Below are positions 1 to 11,600 of a stretch of DNA of 25,929 nt, piece by piece; position 1 is the stretch's first letter; each line of letters begins with the position of its first letter. Below the pieces are notes generated by a model, which searched no databases, had not been told where the DNA came from, and worked only from the letters and a program-made list of their open reading frames with translations. Source of the DNA: Collodictyon triciliatum. Taxonomy: Eukaryota > CRuMs. The position numbers and the translations under genes are program-made. The stretch spans positions 1-25,929 of the forward strand of contig JBHJMP010001030.1 of the NCBI GenBank assembly GCA_043381765.1, read 5' to 3'.

Positions 1-96
<96 letters not shown>
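1..96. repeat. poly(A) homopolymer at window start
   Basis: The first 96 bases are uninterrupted A. Only 19 bases separate the run from the first ATG of the LRR gene. It could be a genuine A tract, the end of an upstream intron or repeat, or an assembly artefact at a contig edge. The sequence cannot decide. Confidence 0.95.
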
Positions 97-97
<1 letters not shown>

Positions 98-115
98 ACG
101 GTCGCAGCCAGCAGG

Positions 116-2462
116 ATGAATGGGCAGCCGCCACCTGCTGCACCGAGCCGCCCTCTGCGCCGCTTCGATCTGCTTCGCGGCGCGTCTGCCCCGCTTCTCG
201 CAGCGAGCCCACGAGCCGGATCCAACAGCAACACGGAGACTAGAGAGACAGAGACAGAGACAGAGACAGAGACAGACAGAGACACAGGACGCGAGGGTCT
301 GCTGTCGCTGCGGCCGCAGTGGGAGCCGTCGTCGGACAGCGTGGCGCAGTGCACGTGGCTGCACCTCTTCGGACGGGGACTGCGCGCGGTGCCTGCGGCT
401 CTTGCGGACCTGACGCGGCTGCAGGAGCTGGACGTGTCGTGCAACGCGCTCTCGACGCTGCCTGCGGCGCTGTCGGGCCTGCTGCGGCTGCACACGCTGG
501 GACTCGCGGGCAACGCCCTGCGCACGCTGCCGCCGGTGCTCTCGCGCCTGCCGCGCCTGACGCGCCTCGTCTGCGACGCCAACTTCCTCACGGCCGTCCC
601 CGACTGGATCTCGGACCTCTCTGCGCTCGCGCATCTGAGCCTGGAGCGCAACGTGCTGGCCGCCCTGCCGCCGGCCTTCGGCTCCCTCGGCTGCCTCGCC
701 CGCCTCTGGCTCGCCTCCAACGCGCTGGCGCACCTGCCCCCCGCACTCTCCGCCCTCTCGTCCCTCACAGAGCTCGGCCTGCAGGCCAACGCCCTCCGCC
801 AAGTCCCTCGCCCGCTCCTCGCCCTGCAGGCCCTGCGCCGCATCCACATCGGCCGCAACGCCCTCTCCGCCCTCCCGGCCCACGGCGCCCTTCTGCCCCT
901 GCTCGACGCGCTCCATCTCGACAGGAACGGCCTCGCCTGCCTCTCCCCAAGCATCGCCCTCTTTGTCCGCCTGCGCCTCCTCGACCTCTCCTCAAACGCC
1001 CTCACCTCCCTCCCCGACGAGATGACCGCCCTCGCCGTAATCGAGAGACTGGACCTCTCCTACAACTTCTTTGCCTCTCTGCCCGCGCCCCTCTCGTCTC
1101 TCACGACCTTGTCTGCTCTGGCCGTCAACAACAACCCGGTTGGTGTCTATGTTCTATTCTATTTTATCATTACTTTTGTTATCACACATTCACGCAAATA
1201 GACCTTCATATTGCCCATTTTAATACGAGTTGTCATAAGTGCATCTTTTTCCTCTCTCACATCGCTTGTTTCATCAAGTTCTTCCCTCGTGGCTGTGAAA
1301 CGCTCATTCATTATTCTAGCATTCTTTACTTCGTACCATGTTTATGTATATGCATAATTTAGTAGCATGCTTTGATTTCACAATTCACCTTCTTTCCAAA
1401 ATATTTTCCTGAGTGAATGTAATTCACCATTCGCTGTAATTTACTTACTTTATTATTACTATTTTTTTTTAAAAAAAAAAGATGACTGAGCTCCCGTCCT
1501 TCGTCACATTGTTGTCCCATTTGCACAGCCTCTATATCGAAGGTAGCGACGGCATTTCCATCAAACATGCTCCCCGCGGAATATCCAACCTGCCCTGCTG
1601 GGACAATCCTGAATCGCCGTGGGAAGCCGCTATGACTGTGTCAAGGGCTTTGAGGACCCTGCAACTGCTTGATTCGGATTCTTGCCACGCCGCTATTGTG
1701 GATGTCATCCAAAAAGCGTATCATCACCACGTCACACCCGAGAACTCAGTGACGGTATTGCGAACTGAACACATATGTTTCGCCGTTTGTTTCAAACATG
1801 CCGGAATAGATACCGAAATTGCACATATACCGTTCACCCTTGCATATCCTTTCTTTCAAATTCATCCAATCATTTAAACGGATACACCCACTCCATCCTT
1901 CTTCCTCTGCTCTTTTATTTGTACCCTCGCATATTTATGTATGGGATCATTTTGTATCGAAAAAAAGGAATGGATATGAAGCACGTTCAGTAAAATTATG
2001 GATTTGCACTTAGATAAACACTATTCTAATCATATCTCGCTCATAATATCAGGAAGCAAAGCTGTCGAACTCCTTCGAAGGTCTAGGACTCACACCGGAG
2101 CTTAAGGTGAACTGAACTTCCTTATTATTCTCGATTTTTTCAAGACGACACAAGACAACAAAAAATACTGCTTTTGAATCGTTCTTGTGCATTGACTGCC
2201 CTCCGCAAATAATCTCAAATGCCTCGCTCTATGCGTCTGTGTCCAAACTTCCCACACCAATTAAAAGGAATACTTTTTTTTCTTTTCAACCCAGTTTCAT
2301 CTTCGAAGCGTCTCACCATCCGCAAAAAGAACCCACGAACCCACAAACACAGCTACAGACTCCAGCGATGTTCAGGTCAATCCACTTTTTGTGAACAAAA
2401 TAATGCGCTTTGAAGAGTCTATGATTTGTGGTATTACTATCTGTATAGTGTTTAGATCATAG
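116..2462 (+). CDS. Leucine-rich-repeat protein, four exons (SHOC2/PIRL-like LRR type)
   Basis: Proposed exons are 116-1138, 1482-1754, 2053-2106 and 2295-2462, all joined in phase 0 with GT-AG introns, giving about 505 residues. Residues 1-80 are low complexity, with a Thr-Glu repeat. From about residue 95 the protein is a run of roughly 11-12 LRRs of about 23 residues with the pattern LxxLxLxxNxLxxLPxxL, as in the SHOC2/plant PIRL type. Exon 2 continues the last repeat after NNNP and then leaves the LRR pattern. Exon 1 is very GC-rich; later exons are not. No kinase, Roco or membrane domain is visible. LRR proteins of this kind usually act as protein-binding scaffolds, but the partner here is unknown. 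The ATG at 116 is the first in the LRR frame; an upstream exon outside the window is possible. Exons 1-2 are firm, exon 3 likely, and exon 4 with the stop at 2460-2462 rests on a good pyrimidine tract and an open frame only. Confidence 0.82.
245..290 (+). repeat. GAGACA hexamer repeat inside the LRR coding exon
   Basis: About seven near-exact copies of a purine-rich hexamer lie in frame in exon 1 and encode alternating Thr-Glu ending in Asp-Arg. Because the unit is a multiple of three, copy-number change would keep the frame. It sits N-terminal to the LRR array in a segment with no recognised fold. Confidence 0.85.
1139..1481 (+). other. Intron 1 of the LRR gene, ending in a T-run/A-run/G acceptor
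   Basis: The intron starts GTTGGTGT directly after the NNNP codons and ends in a run of T followed by a run of A and G. The reading frame resumes in phase 0 with ELP-type LRR sequence. The base composition drops sharply at the donor compared with the GC-rich exon 1. Confidence 0.75.
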
Positions 2463-2849
2463 TATCACATGATTTGTCTTCATTTCAAAAATTGGTGAGT
2501 GAAAATCCTCCCCGCTCAAAGGTCGCAGAACACCGCGACTGAAATGATTGACATGATAGCCTCTCCTCAGGAATCTCCATAGTTCGTTCTTGTAGAGAAA
2601 TAATGACCGAATCTCAACCTGTAAACGCGATTCCCGCATCGGCACTACGTTGAGCATTTGCTTTTGAATTCGTGTATAAAACACAACAATCCTCTTTTCT
2701 TCTTTTTTCATGGCGACGTCGTGCATAGATTCCTACAAAACAAATTGAAACAATGGGAGGGCGGTAGAGCATGCTGCGTTCTAGCACCAGGCAGCAAATA
2801 CTGTAGTGATATATCTCGATTTATCGTGTCGATAATTTTGCGGTGTTAT
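2463..2849. other. Convergent intergenic region between the LRR and Arf-GEF genes
   Basis: Both flanking genes end here, so the 387 bases must hold the 3' UTRs and polyadenylation signals of both. Short open frames on both strands (for example minus 2457-2726) have no family resemblance or coding composition. I see no clear AATAAA on either strand. Confidence 0.6.
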
Positions 2850-5800
2850 TTAAGCCGAGCCTTTGCCCACGGTTGTGGAATCTGGAGGGATTGGGTTCAC
2901 AAAAGTCTCTCCAACTCGAATGAGAACGAGCTTCAGAATATTTCTGATTTCGGGGTTGTTTGTTGTAATCATCTCCGTCAAAAGTGGATAGAAAGTTGGC
3001 AGATGCTTGGAAAACTGTGATTGGGATTGACGGACAATCAGAACAACAGAGACAAGCAAACGAAGGCATATTGAAAGTCTGCCTGGTTCTCTGCAATCGC
3101 ACGTATTGATTCCCACATATATATATATTTGCTAATATCAGTTGAAGTCTCATAGTAAGAAAGGCATACGCTCTCCTCTGGGAAGTTGTTGAACTCGCGC
3201 ATCGTGTAGATAACAACACTCGACCAAACCATCGACTCGCGCTGCTGCTCGGCAGTCATCGACGAATACTTTCGGTCACGGTCATTCATTTCCTCGAAAA
3301 TCGACTTGCAGCACCTTAGCGTGATTCGGACAATTTTAGCGACTGTAGATGAAATGGCTAGACAATTAATTCTGAATAAATGTGCTGCATCGTGCAAAGA
3401 TAATCGGCAATCATAAAGATGGCACAGGCCGCACGGAACAGAGGCGTGTTCACATTGATTTGTGTTTTAAGTAATCAGCCATATGTTTTGTACTTCATCA
3501 AAAGAGGCTCTGCTGTCGCGATTCTTTGTTCGGTCGATGTATCAGTGTCTCCATACATGCGGAAGAATATCCGAAGCCAATTTCTGACTCCGTTTGTCTC
3601 TTGCTTCAGGAGATTCGGAAGCTGGTTCATAAATCCTAGAGATGAGATGAGAAGAGATAATAACAAATCAATCCGGAGTTTGTCTCAGCTGCTCAGCTCC
3701 CAATAATTCTATGATAAGTCAAAAACTCTAGGCAAAAGGAAACCGGCTCTTTGGAGAGCAACTCTTCTGGGTAAATCCTTGTTGAACGCAGAGGCAAACT
3801 TTGTGGCGGGTAGGGCGACAGTTAGGCAAACAAGTTAATGACTGGTTGGATGAACACTTTTCGCATGTGCAGAGACACGATGATTGTTTTTGTTTTACCG
3901 CTTACCTTGTATGACGATTCCAGAGCATTGGTTAGCTTCAGCAGTTCAGAGTCTGGGATAATCTCAAAATGATCGATGCAGATATCAGTGGTAATTTGTA
4001 TCAATTGCAGTTGGGTAATACACTTTGAGCGAATCTGATTGAACAGAGGCGCGATGGTGATGTGAGTCAGAACTGGCTCTTGTGATGTACTTTGTGACTC
4101 TGCATCGGGGATAGTTTAGATTCAGTAGACACCTTCTCTTGCAACGAGAAATTCTGGATTGATTTGAGCTCCAACAAAACAAAATGAATAGGTATCAACA
4201 AGCAAACCTTTCGGCCTAGGTGTGTCCTCTTTTTCGAATGCGGGGTTTGTGGGCGACTCAAACTGAAACTGAAGCAGCTCGTTGGGCATTGTGGACGAAA
4301 AGCACTTCGAAATGATTTCACAGACGAGGGCCCAGACTTCGGCGGAAAACTATAGAATTGCCCAGGTCCAAAAATGGTTTAAGGTGGTTGAAGATGTTGA
4401 GAGTTACGCATATTCCAGATGTCTCAAAAAATGGCCTACCTGCGACGCACAGCTCTTCACAATATCAAAGACAACTGCAACTGAAGCTTTCTCCAGAACC
4501 TCGATGGAATCTAATTATATTCATGTATATTAACTTTTTTTATTTTATTTAATTAAACATGTATATTTACGTCGCAAATTCCAAACTATCTTCTCATCGC
4601 TATTCATGTAATTGGCTGACTTATGAGTGTCAAATCTCATGTTATAGATAAAATTTACCTTGGACGATACAGACCGATAGGATGGACAAAACTTCAGGGA
4701 GAAGGAAAGTCAAGGATACGTAGGACTCGCAAACCAGACTACCGAGGGCTGTAATAGCGTCGACACATGTCGTTTGTATCCAGTCAGACTCCTAAAGGGC
4801 GATTAGTTGATTTAAAATCTCAACTCAACAGAGAATAGACACCAAGGCATCATCCCTCTTCCTTGCAGATTACAAATTTCCTTTAATATGATGGAGCCAA
4901 AAGCTGAATAGATGATTGAAACATAAAGAAATATAAATAAAAAACCCAAAAACAAAAAACAAAGGGAAAACAGAAAAAGGAAAAGACGATAAAGAATACT
5001 AATTGAGCACATTGACAAATATGAGATATTTTAACAGATAAAATGGAATAAGCACGCAACCTCTTTTCGAGAGGGATACCGGATGTCATCAAATATGGGC
5101 GAAATTACTCCGCGATAAATAAGCTCCCACAAGCGAGAGGAAAAACAACTGCCATGGGTGCGCAATAGATCAAACAGATATCCTAACGCCCTGAAGAAAG
5201 AAAGGAAACCATGAGCAGGCATCGGCTATAAGAAAGCGCTAAATAATCAGAAAAAAAAGTCTGAAGGATGTATTCGGAATCTAAGAGTTGAAAATACTTT
5301 TTCCGAACGGCTATCTCATGCTGTGATACTATCCTGGACAACCCAGTGAGAACAGGGAACCAGATTTGCATGTGAGAATCGGAATCGGTGAAGAGAACAT
5401 CTGAGGAGAACATGATTTTTCCAACGATTAGAACAGGGCATCGTCTAGTTGGATACTTTCTAGCTGAAAACAAAGACAAAACAAAAATAAAAGGCTTGAT
5501 TCGAAGTATTGGCATTACTCCCCGCCTCTGTTTGGAATTTGGATTCGTTTCCTTTGATAAATTTGTTGAACGTATTGAAAGCTTGCTCCAGTGCTTTGTC
5601 ACTATTTTTAATAAAGAAATAAAGAATCAAACAATTAAATTAAATTAAAACAATACGACAATGAAAATTCGATCATTATAACAAAGGGGACTAGAGCCCT
5701 ATTTCATTTTAAAATGCACCAAATATTGTTCTTTAGACATTACTGAACCTTGTTTTCGGAAATAGAGTATTACAACCAAAAGCAATCAGGCAGTTCACAA

Positions 5801-8698
5801 AGTCTACAAACGCATCTATGTTATCTGCAATCATCTAACCCATTAAAGCGATCATCAGTATGTGTGAGTCTTTGTAAAAAAAAAATAATAATAATGGAAA
5901 GAATGTATGTTGATAGTTCTAGAACAAGAATTTCAGGAAAGGATATTTTGTACAGTTTTTCCCCCAACACACCTCAAAATAGTTGCTTGCAACATGGTCA
6001 ATGACTTGGAAGCTCGATCGGAGGACATTTTCTAAGTATTGAAGCCATTAGTCGAGTAGAAGAAATTTGGACCTGTGCTATTTTACACTTTCTCACCGTC
6101 TTTGTCCCCTGCAGCAATTGACAGGACAGCAAAGACACTTTTCCATCCCGATTTAATATTTTTGGAACGTGCCAGAGTCATCTGTCTTATACATTCCACT
6201 ACCTTATAGTGTTTAAATCACCATGTTTTTTTTTTTTTTACGTGCTAAGTTTCTGACTGAAGAAAAAGCGTAGGAAAAAATATGACGTGAGATATGCACT
6301 AGTCAAAATAGAAACGGGACTTACCAACTCTCGTATGTATGTATTTTGATTATAAGTGATGATATGTTCAAAGGGCTTGAGAAATTCCTTTTGGAAGTGG
6401 AAATTGGCGAGCTCATCCTTGGTGAAGAGAGGGAAACCTTCCGGTCAGAAACTATGCCGTACGGTATCTATGGAAGAAATGGAAGGAATAAAGCATCAAA
6501 CGACTCGAACCTTTTCCAAGAACTTCATAGCCAGTTGTCTTAATGCATCCACAGATGACATGGCAATCTTCTTGTTTCTATTGCAACCAATCTAGAAAGA
6601 TGCGGCGGTGGATGAAAATGAGTCAACTAAAAAAAATATGTAATACATTTGATTAAAAGGATACTCATCACGCATTTTTGATATGTCGTTCATCGTAATT
6701 TGAGTGAACCGTTTTAAAGTGATGGGCCATGACGGACCATATCCCAGACCATACATAACGGATGCGTGACATATTGTACTCGGCAATCTCCACCAATTTC
6801 TAAGAATACAGTTTTCAAGCAAACATACATAAACTCGCGTACTGAATTTTCTATTCAAGATCATCGGGTATTACAGTGCATACTTTTCAATGTCTCTTCA
6901 ACTTTCATGAGATAAATTAATATAGGGTCCAGTTAGCATGAAAAAGGTAACAAACATGCAAACAAAATATTCTCGGGTTCGGGTTATTAATATCAGCAGC
7001 AGAAATTTCACATAATTTCTTGACAAAGTGGACAATTGCATCCTATAATTTAACAAATTCTTTTAAAAGCAGATAAAGAAACGAGGGACATAAGCTACAA
7101 AAGTGAAATCCTCAGTTTTCAGTTCATTTAGATAACATATATGCTTTGTCAAAAGGTATGGCCAATATGGCTGGTATTTAAATTTTCTTCTAAAGCTCAC
7201 ATCATTAAGACGGGTGCTTCGTGTAAATACGTGGTCGATGTCTCCATCTAAACTGGAAAGCATATCTGAGGCCACCAAGTTTTGCTCCTCCTCAGACGAC
7301 CCTGACGCAGCACCGGAGATGATGGCAGGAAGAATCTATGATATTTCCGTGATACCGTCGGATTGCAATTAATCCGATGCCACAAAGAGCCATAAAAACA
7401 AGTAGAAAGCGCTTATATGAGGAGGAAACCTTCATGGAAACGTCTGTAATGAATGTCGTATTGCCACGTCTCCTAATCAATTGGTTAGACATTCAAATAG
7501 TTATGAGTGGCATGAATGTATGCCTTTGAATAAAATCTCATGAGAAAAGTGGGTAAGTTGTACATGAATATACATTTAGATATTTCAAAAAAAATATCAT
7601 TCGCTTATCCCCATACAATTTTGATGCTGGTGGTACATATCCCTCGTCTCCTTCTGCAAGAATCCCCAAAGAATCGCTTCTGGAGGGAGCAACCCTGATT
7701 TTAAGCTTTTCAATGTCAGAGATGCATCGCAAGACCTAGGAATATAAGGGTGGCAGCTTAGAAAAATTCCAGAAATTTAAATCGAAGGTCGGATAGTCTT
7801 CCAAAGCTGAGCTATCCATTACGTTTTCCCAGCATGTTTGAAGCGCATTCCCAAACGACAGAGAGATGGCGATGAGAGTGCGGATGCATTTGAGGTTTTT
7901 CTCTTTGAGTTCGAATGCATTGGAGGGATGGACATAAACACAAAGAGCTAATAGAATAAAGTAATGAAGGTAAATGAAAGGTTCTTATAACGATTCCTTT
8001 TGGCCAAAGATTAGATATGTGTGGTTCGTTTTCTTTTTTTTCTTTTTTCATAAAACCCCCATCAAATCAATGCACACAATCTAGTATCATGTTTGGAACT
8101 ACAGTTATACCTGAGATAAATGCCTTTCTTTCTACATCAAGTCCGAAGGTAGTTGTGATATTCACGGCGTGCTTAAATCCATTCATGCATGTATCAATCA
8201 TTTCCGTGTCCTATGTGGTAATATTCCGAAGGAATAAAAAAAGAACCATGTTGAGGGGCTGTTTGTCGAGAGCTGAAAAACACAAAGAAATGTGCCTGAA
8301 AGGAGAATTTGCGCCAAAGTGTGACTTACATCCTCTTTCTCCACTATAATACTGAATGCCCCAAGAATAGAATTCCAAATAGATTCGAACATGAGCTTCA
8401 CATGGTTGATGTGAGTGCCCATATAGTACTCCGATGTAGAGGAAAAGATCGGTCGAAGCAATTGCTCCTGTACAGGAAGCCCAAGTGAAAATCAGTTTGA
8501 TTGATTGCTTTTTCAATTAAAAAAAAAACATCATAGATTCAAATGTAACCTCAATCAATAAATATGAGAGGAAAAATTTCTAGAAAGCGAAAACTCAAAG
8601 GAGATGTAAAGAAGCAGCTTTTACCCGAGATACGTCCAATATTTTCTGAGTCTCCATGCCGAATAAAATGGTTCGTTTCTTCGGGGAAATGACATCAT
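2850..8698 (-). other. HDS1-HDS4 regions (homology downstream of Sec7) of the Arf-GEF
   Basis: Conserved landmarks in order: [14 protein letters not shown] (8467-8330), FTRSTRLND (7335-7201), [13 protein letters not shown] (6799-6710), [16 protein letters not shown] (6591-6511), [18 protein letters not shown] (6417-6325), IKSGWKSVF (6202-6097), [12 protein letters not shown] (5400-5298), PNLLKQET and [11 protein letters not shown] (3635-3494), and FYPLLTEMI (3014-2850). These follow the BIG/Sec7 order to the end of the protein, so the C-terminus is complete. HDS domains tune membrane recruitment and autoinhibition. The exon ending at 5969 could instead end at 5973; only 5969 keeps the downstream phase. 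Confidence 0.9.
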
Positions 8699-11600
8699 CT
8701 GCTCCATAGGGTAAACAAAATAAATAAAAGTGCTGTAACAGCAAAGAAATGGTGAGTAGGAAACAGATTCCTCCCATGTTAACAGATTCTACATTTAAAA
8801 AAAAAAATCATGCTTGCCAATATTAAAAAAAAAAAAAAGTCAACTTGAACCAAAGGGTGCCGTAACAGCTTCGTCTTTCATTTTTATCTCATTCGATATA
8901 ATGCGGTCATATATACTCTCCAAAAAGGGTTGCGGAACAATTTCCTGCAGATATCATGAACATGAGATAATATGTTTAGAACAAAAACGCATAATCAAGC
9001 CCAAAAAAAAAAAATGCATTCATCAAATAACAACATGGTCCATCTGGGGAAGTGCACTGGGCAATAGCCTCATAAATTATGTCGGACTGATTACTCACAT
9101 CCTCATGAATCCGGGAACTATTTCGTACAAAGTCGGCCTTGGACATTTTGTTTCTAACCATGGGATTGTGTGCATCCGTGTTCAACATGATGATAGAGTA
9201 AGCGAGAACATACGCAGTGTCTGAAAACAAACAAAAGACTGTCAATTATATAAAGGGGCGTATGAACTTTGATGGCTAGTACAATCACCGACGAATAAAA
9301 TGTAAAAAAAAATAAAAAAAAAAAGCGTGATTATATACCTGCGTATTTGAAAATACTGGGGTTGTTGAAGCAAAATCTCTCTGCAAACTTTTCCATCATC
9401 CTATCAATTTTTTGGGCTTCACCAGGAAGACGAAATCCCGATAGGAAGTATCTGTATGTACTTATTAGTCGTCGAATTGACACATGAAAGACCAAGAAAA
9501 GATCCCAGGATAATTGAAAGGAACCTTATCGCGTCATCGAAAGTCATTCCAGTAAAGTCCAGTTTATCGACATAAGCGTACAGGACATTGATGTTGAACT
9601 GGTCCCTGGGAGATGTGATTCAAATGACGACGAAAAAAAAAAAGAGAAAAAGAGAAAAAGTAAGTGTATGAATCGATTGGCGAAGCATAACAAACGCATG
9701 AAAAGTACTAGACAAAAAGATTGGTAGCAAACCCTTCCCCGAGATATTCACCGAGCTTTCCTTTGTCCAACACTTTTGTTTTTAGAAAGAAACTACCGAG
9801 AGAATATCAATTATTTTAGACTTGTACCTGTGTGAAAAGGTAGAAAAATAATGCATGAATGCCGAATAGGATTCCCAAGCAAATACAAACTTTGCAATCG
9901 ACACAGGGTCTTTCTCCAAGACTCCTTGTGATAACAAAAATCTCATTCCCTACGACAAAAAAAAAAGTTTGACCGATGGTCAGCACTAAAATGATGGTGC
10001 TAATCTTTCTGGTGGCATTTCAAAGAGCATACGCATACTTTGCTAGGCTTCTCGTTAAACTCTGCGATTCCTTGTTCCAGTAAGCGCTTCATTTGCAGCT
10101 GTTTCTCGAATATGAAAGGGTCAACTTGTTCCGAGTCCTGTGATGAAAAGTAGATGGTAAGTTTCAATATGAGAATATATATTGAGAGGTACCTTTAGTT
10201 GAAAGGGTTTAAATAGATGCATATTTCACACTAACGTCTAAACGTTGCAAATAGAATAGGATGTTTTAACATTACATGTGTATTTGTCGAACTCAACGCA
10301 GGTGCCTCCGTCGTTGGATTAGAATTAGCTACAAACGTTTTCTCTACAACGGGGGCTATGAAAGCAGTGTAGGTCAGTTGATGAAATTGGTGTGAGTTTG
10401 ATTTCAGGAAAAGCCTGGTATCTATTTCATGGCAAACTTGAAGCTCCTTTGTGTTCCATCTCTTGGCACCAATCAACTAAGGACTTGAGCATGGACACCA
10501 GAGATTGCAAAGCCTGGTGTGTCATTTTTATAATTGTAATGAGGCCCGCGGTATTCATTTGCGACATAAAGTCGCTTTATTCAATGAAATTGAATAAAGT
10601 TAAACTCATAGGAGAAGCCAGGGCTTACAAGTAGTCTCAGCATTCTCTCTTGTGAGGTTGGAATGGTCAACGAGTTGAATGCACCATGAGCTATCTTGCA
10701 CATATTTTGGACCATTCTGGTACATGTAATAAAAGAAAAATGGAAGAATTCGGATCAAGGAAAGCTTATTGAGAAAAGAAAATGTATTGGAATAGTAATG
10801 TACCAAAAACTCCGACAAGAAGATGAAGAATAAAGGAGGAAATATCGATGTTCAAGTAAGCTGCTTGTGATTCATCAAATTCGAATAAAAGACAAAAAAA
10901 ACAAAGAAACAAAAAAAAAAAAAAAGACCAGTTCCATTCATATCATAAAAATAACCTTCCGTATATGTCTGTCGATTTGACATCACAGTCGTAGTTGAGG
11001 AATATTGACACGAGTGTCTGCGATTGCTGTATCAAAGAGGAATGGAAAAAAACATTAAAACAAAACATATTGACTACAAATTAACCATTAACTCTATATT
11101 GAGTCGATCGATGGGGGTAAACCTCGGATATCTTTTTGATTCCAGACACTATTATCCACTTTTGCTGTATTGTGCTGTTGGAGCTTTCCAGTATGGGAAG
11201 AAACACATGAGTGAAGATAACTCCAATCTCATTCTGTGTAATCCAGCAATTTAAGTTAGTATCGAGTAAAGTAAGTTTTGAGAAATAGACATCGCAAAAA
11301 AAAAAAAATGTAGGAAATCATACCTTGAGTTTATTTTTAAAGTTATCTATGAGGGTGAGGAAGATGGACAGAGAAAGACCCAAAACTTGAGTTAAAGGAG
11401 ATATGCCTGAGTAATTAAAAAATATGGTGAGAAAATTATCAAGGTGGTGCCACAAGAGAAACAAGCGATTGTCTTTCGGGCAAACCATTTTTTAGAATTG
11501 AAGCGCAGAGTATGTGCTTGATGATACTGATAAAACCGTCGTGGTGATTGAGCATCCGTCCGTAGTTGTCCAAAACAACCTGGACAGGCATTATGTCATA

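Noticed and set aside
1-96. Poly(A) run as the tail of a retrotransposed element
   Set aside because: No element body, target-site duplication or reverse-transcriptase sequence is visible; only the run itself lies in the window.
319-1362. Long plus-strand frame rich in Ala/Pro/Arg overlapping the LRR exon
   Set aside because: It is a GC-rich shadow frame of the LRR coding sequence; the LRR frame has regular repeats.
2463-2849. Small genes between the LRR and Arf-GEF genes
   Set aside because: Open frames there are short, lack splice-consistent extensions and overlap both 3' ends.
9734-9890. A 35-nt intron formed by extending the exon at 9891 through the frame to about 9828
   Set aside because: It would add some 20 residues with no match to the family, whereas the donor after 9891 joins SIAN to [11 protein letters not shown] in phase and fits Sec7 domains.
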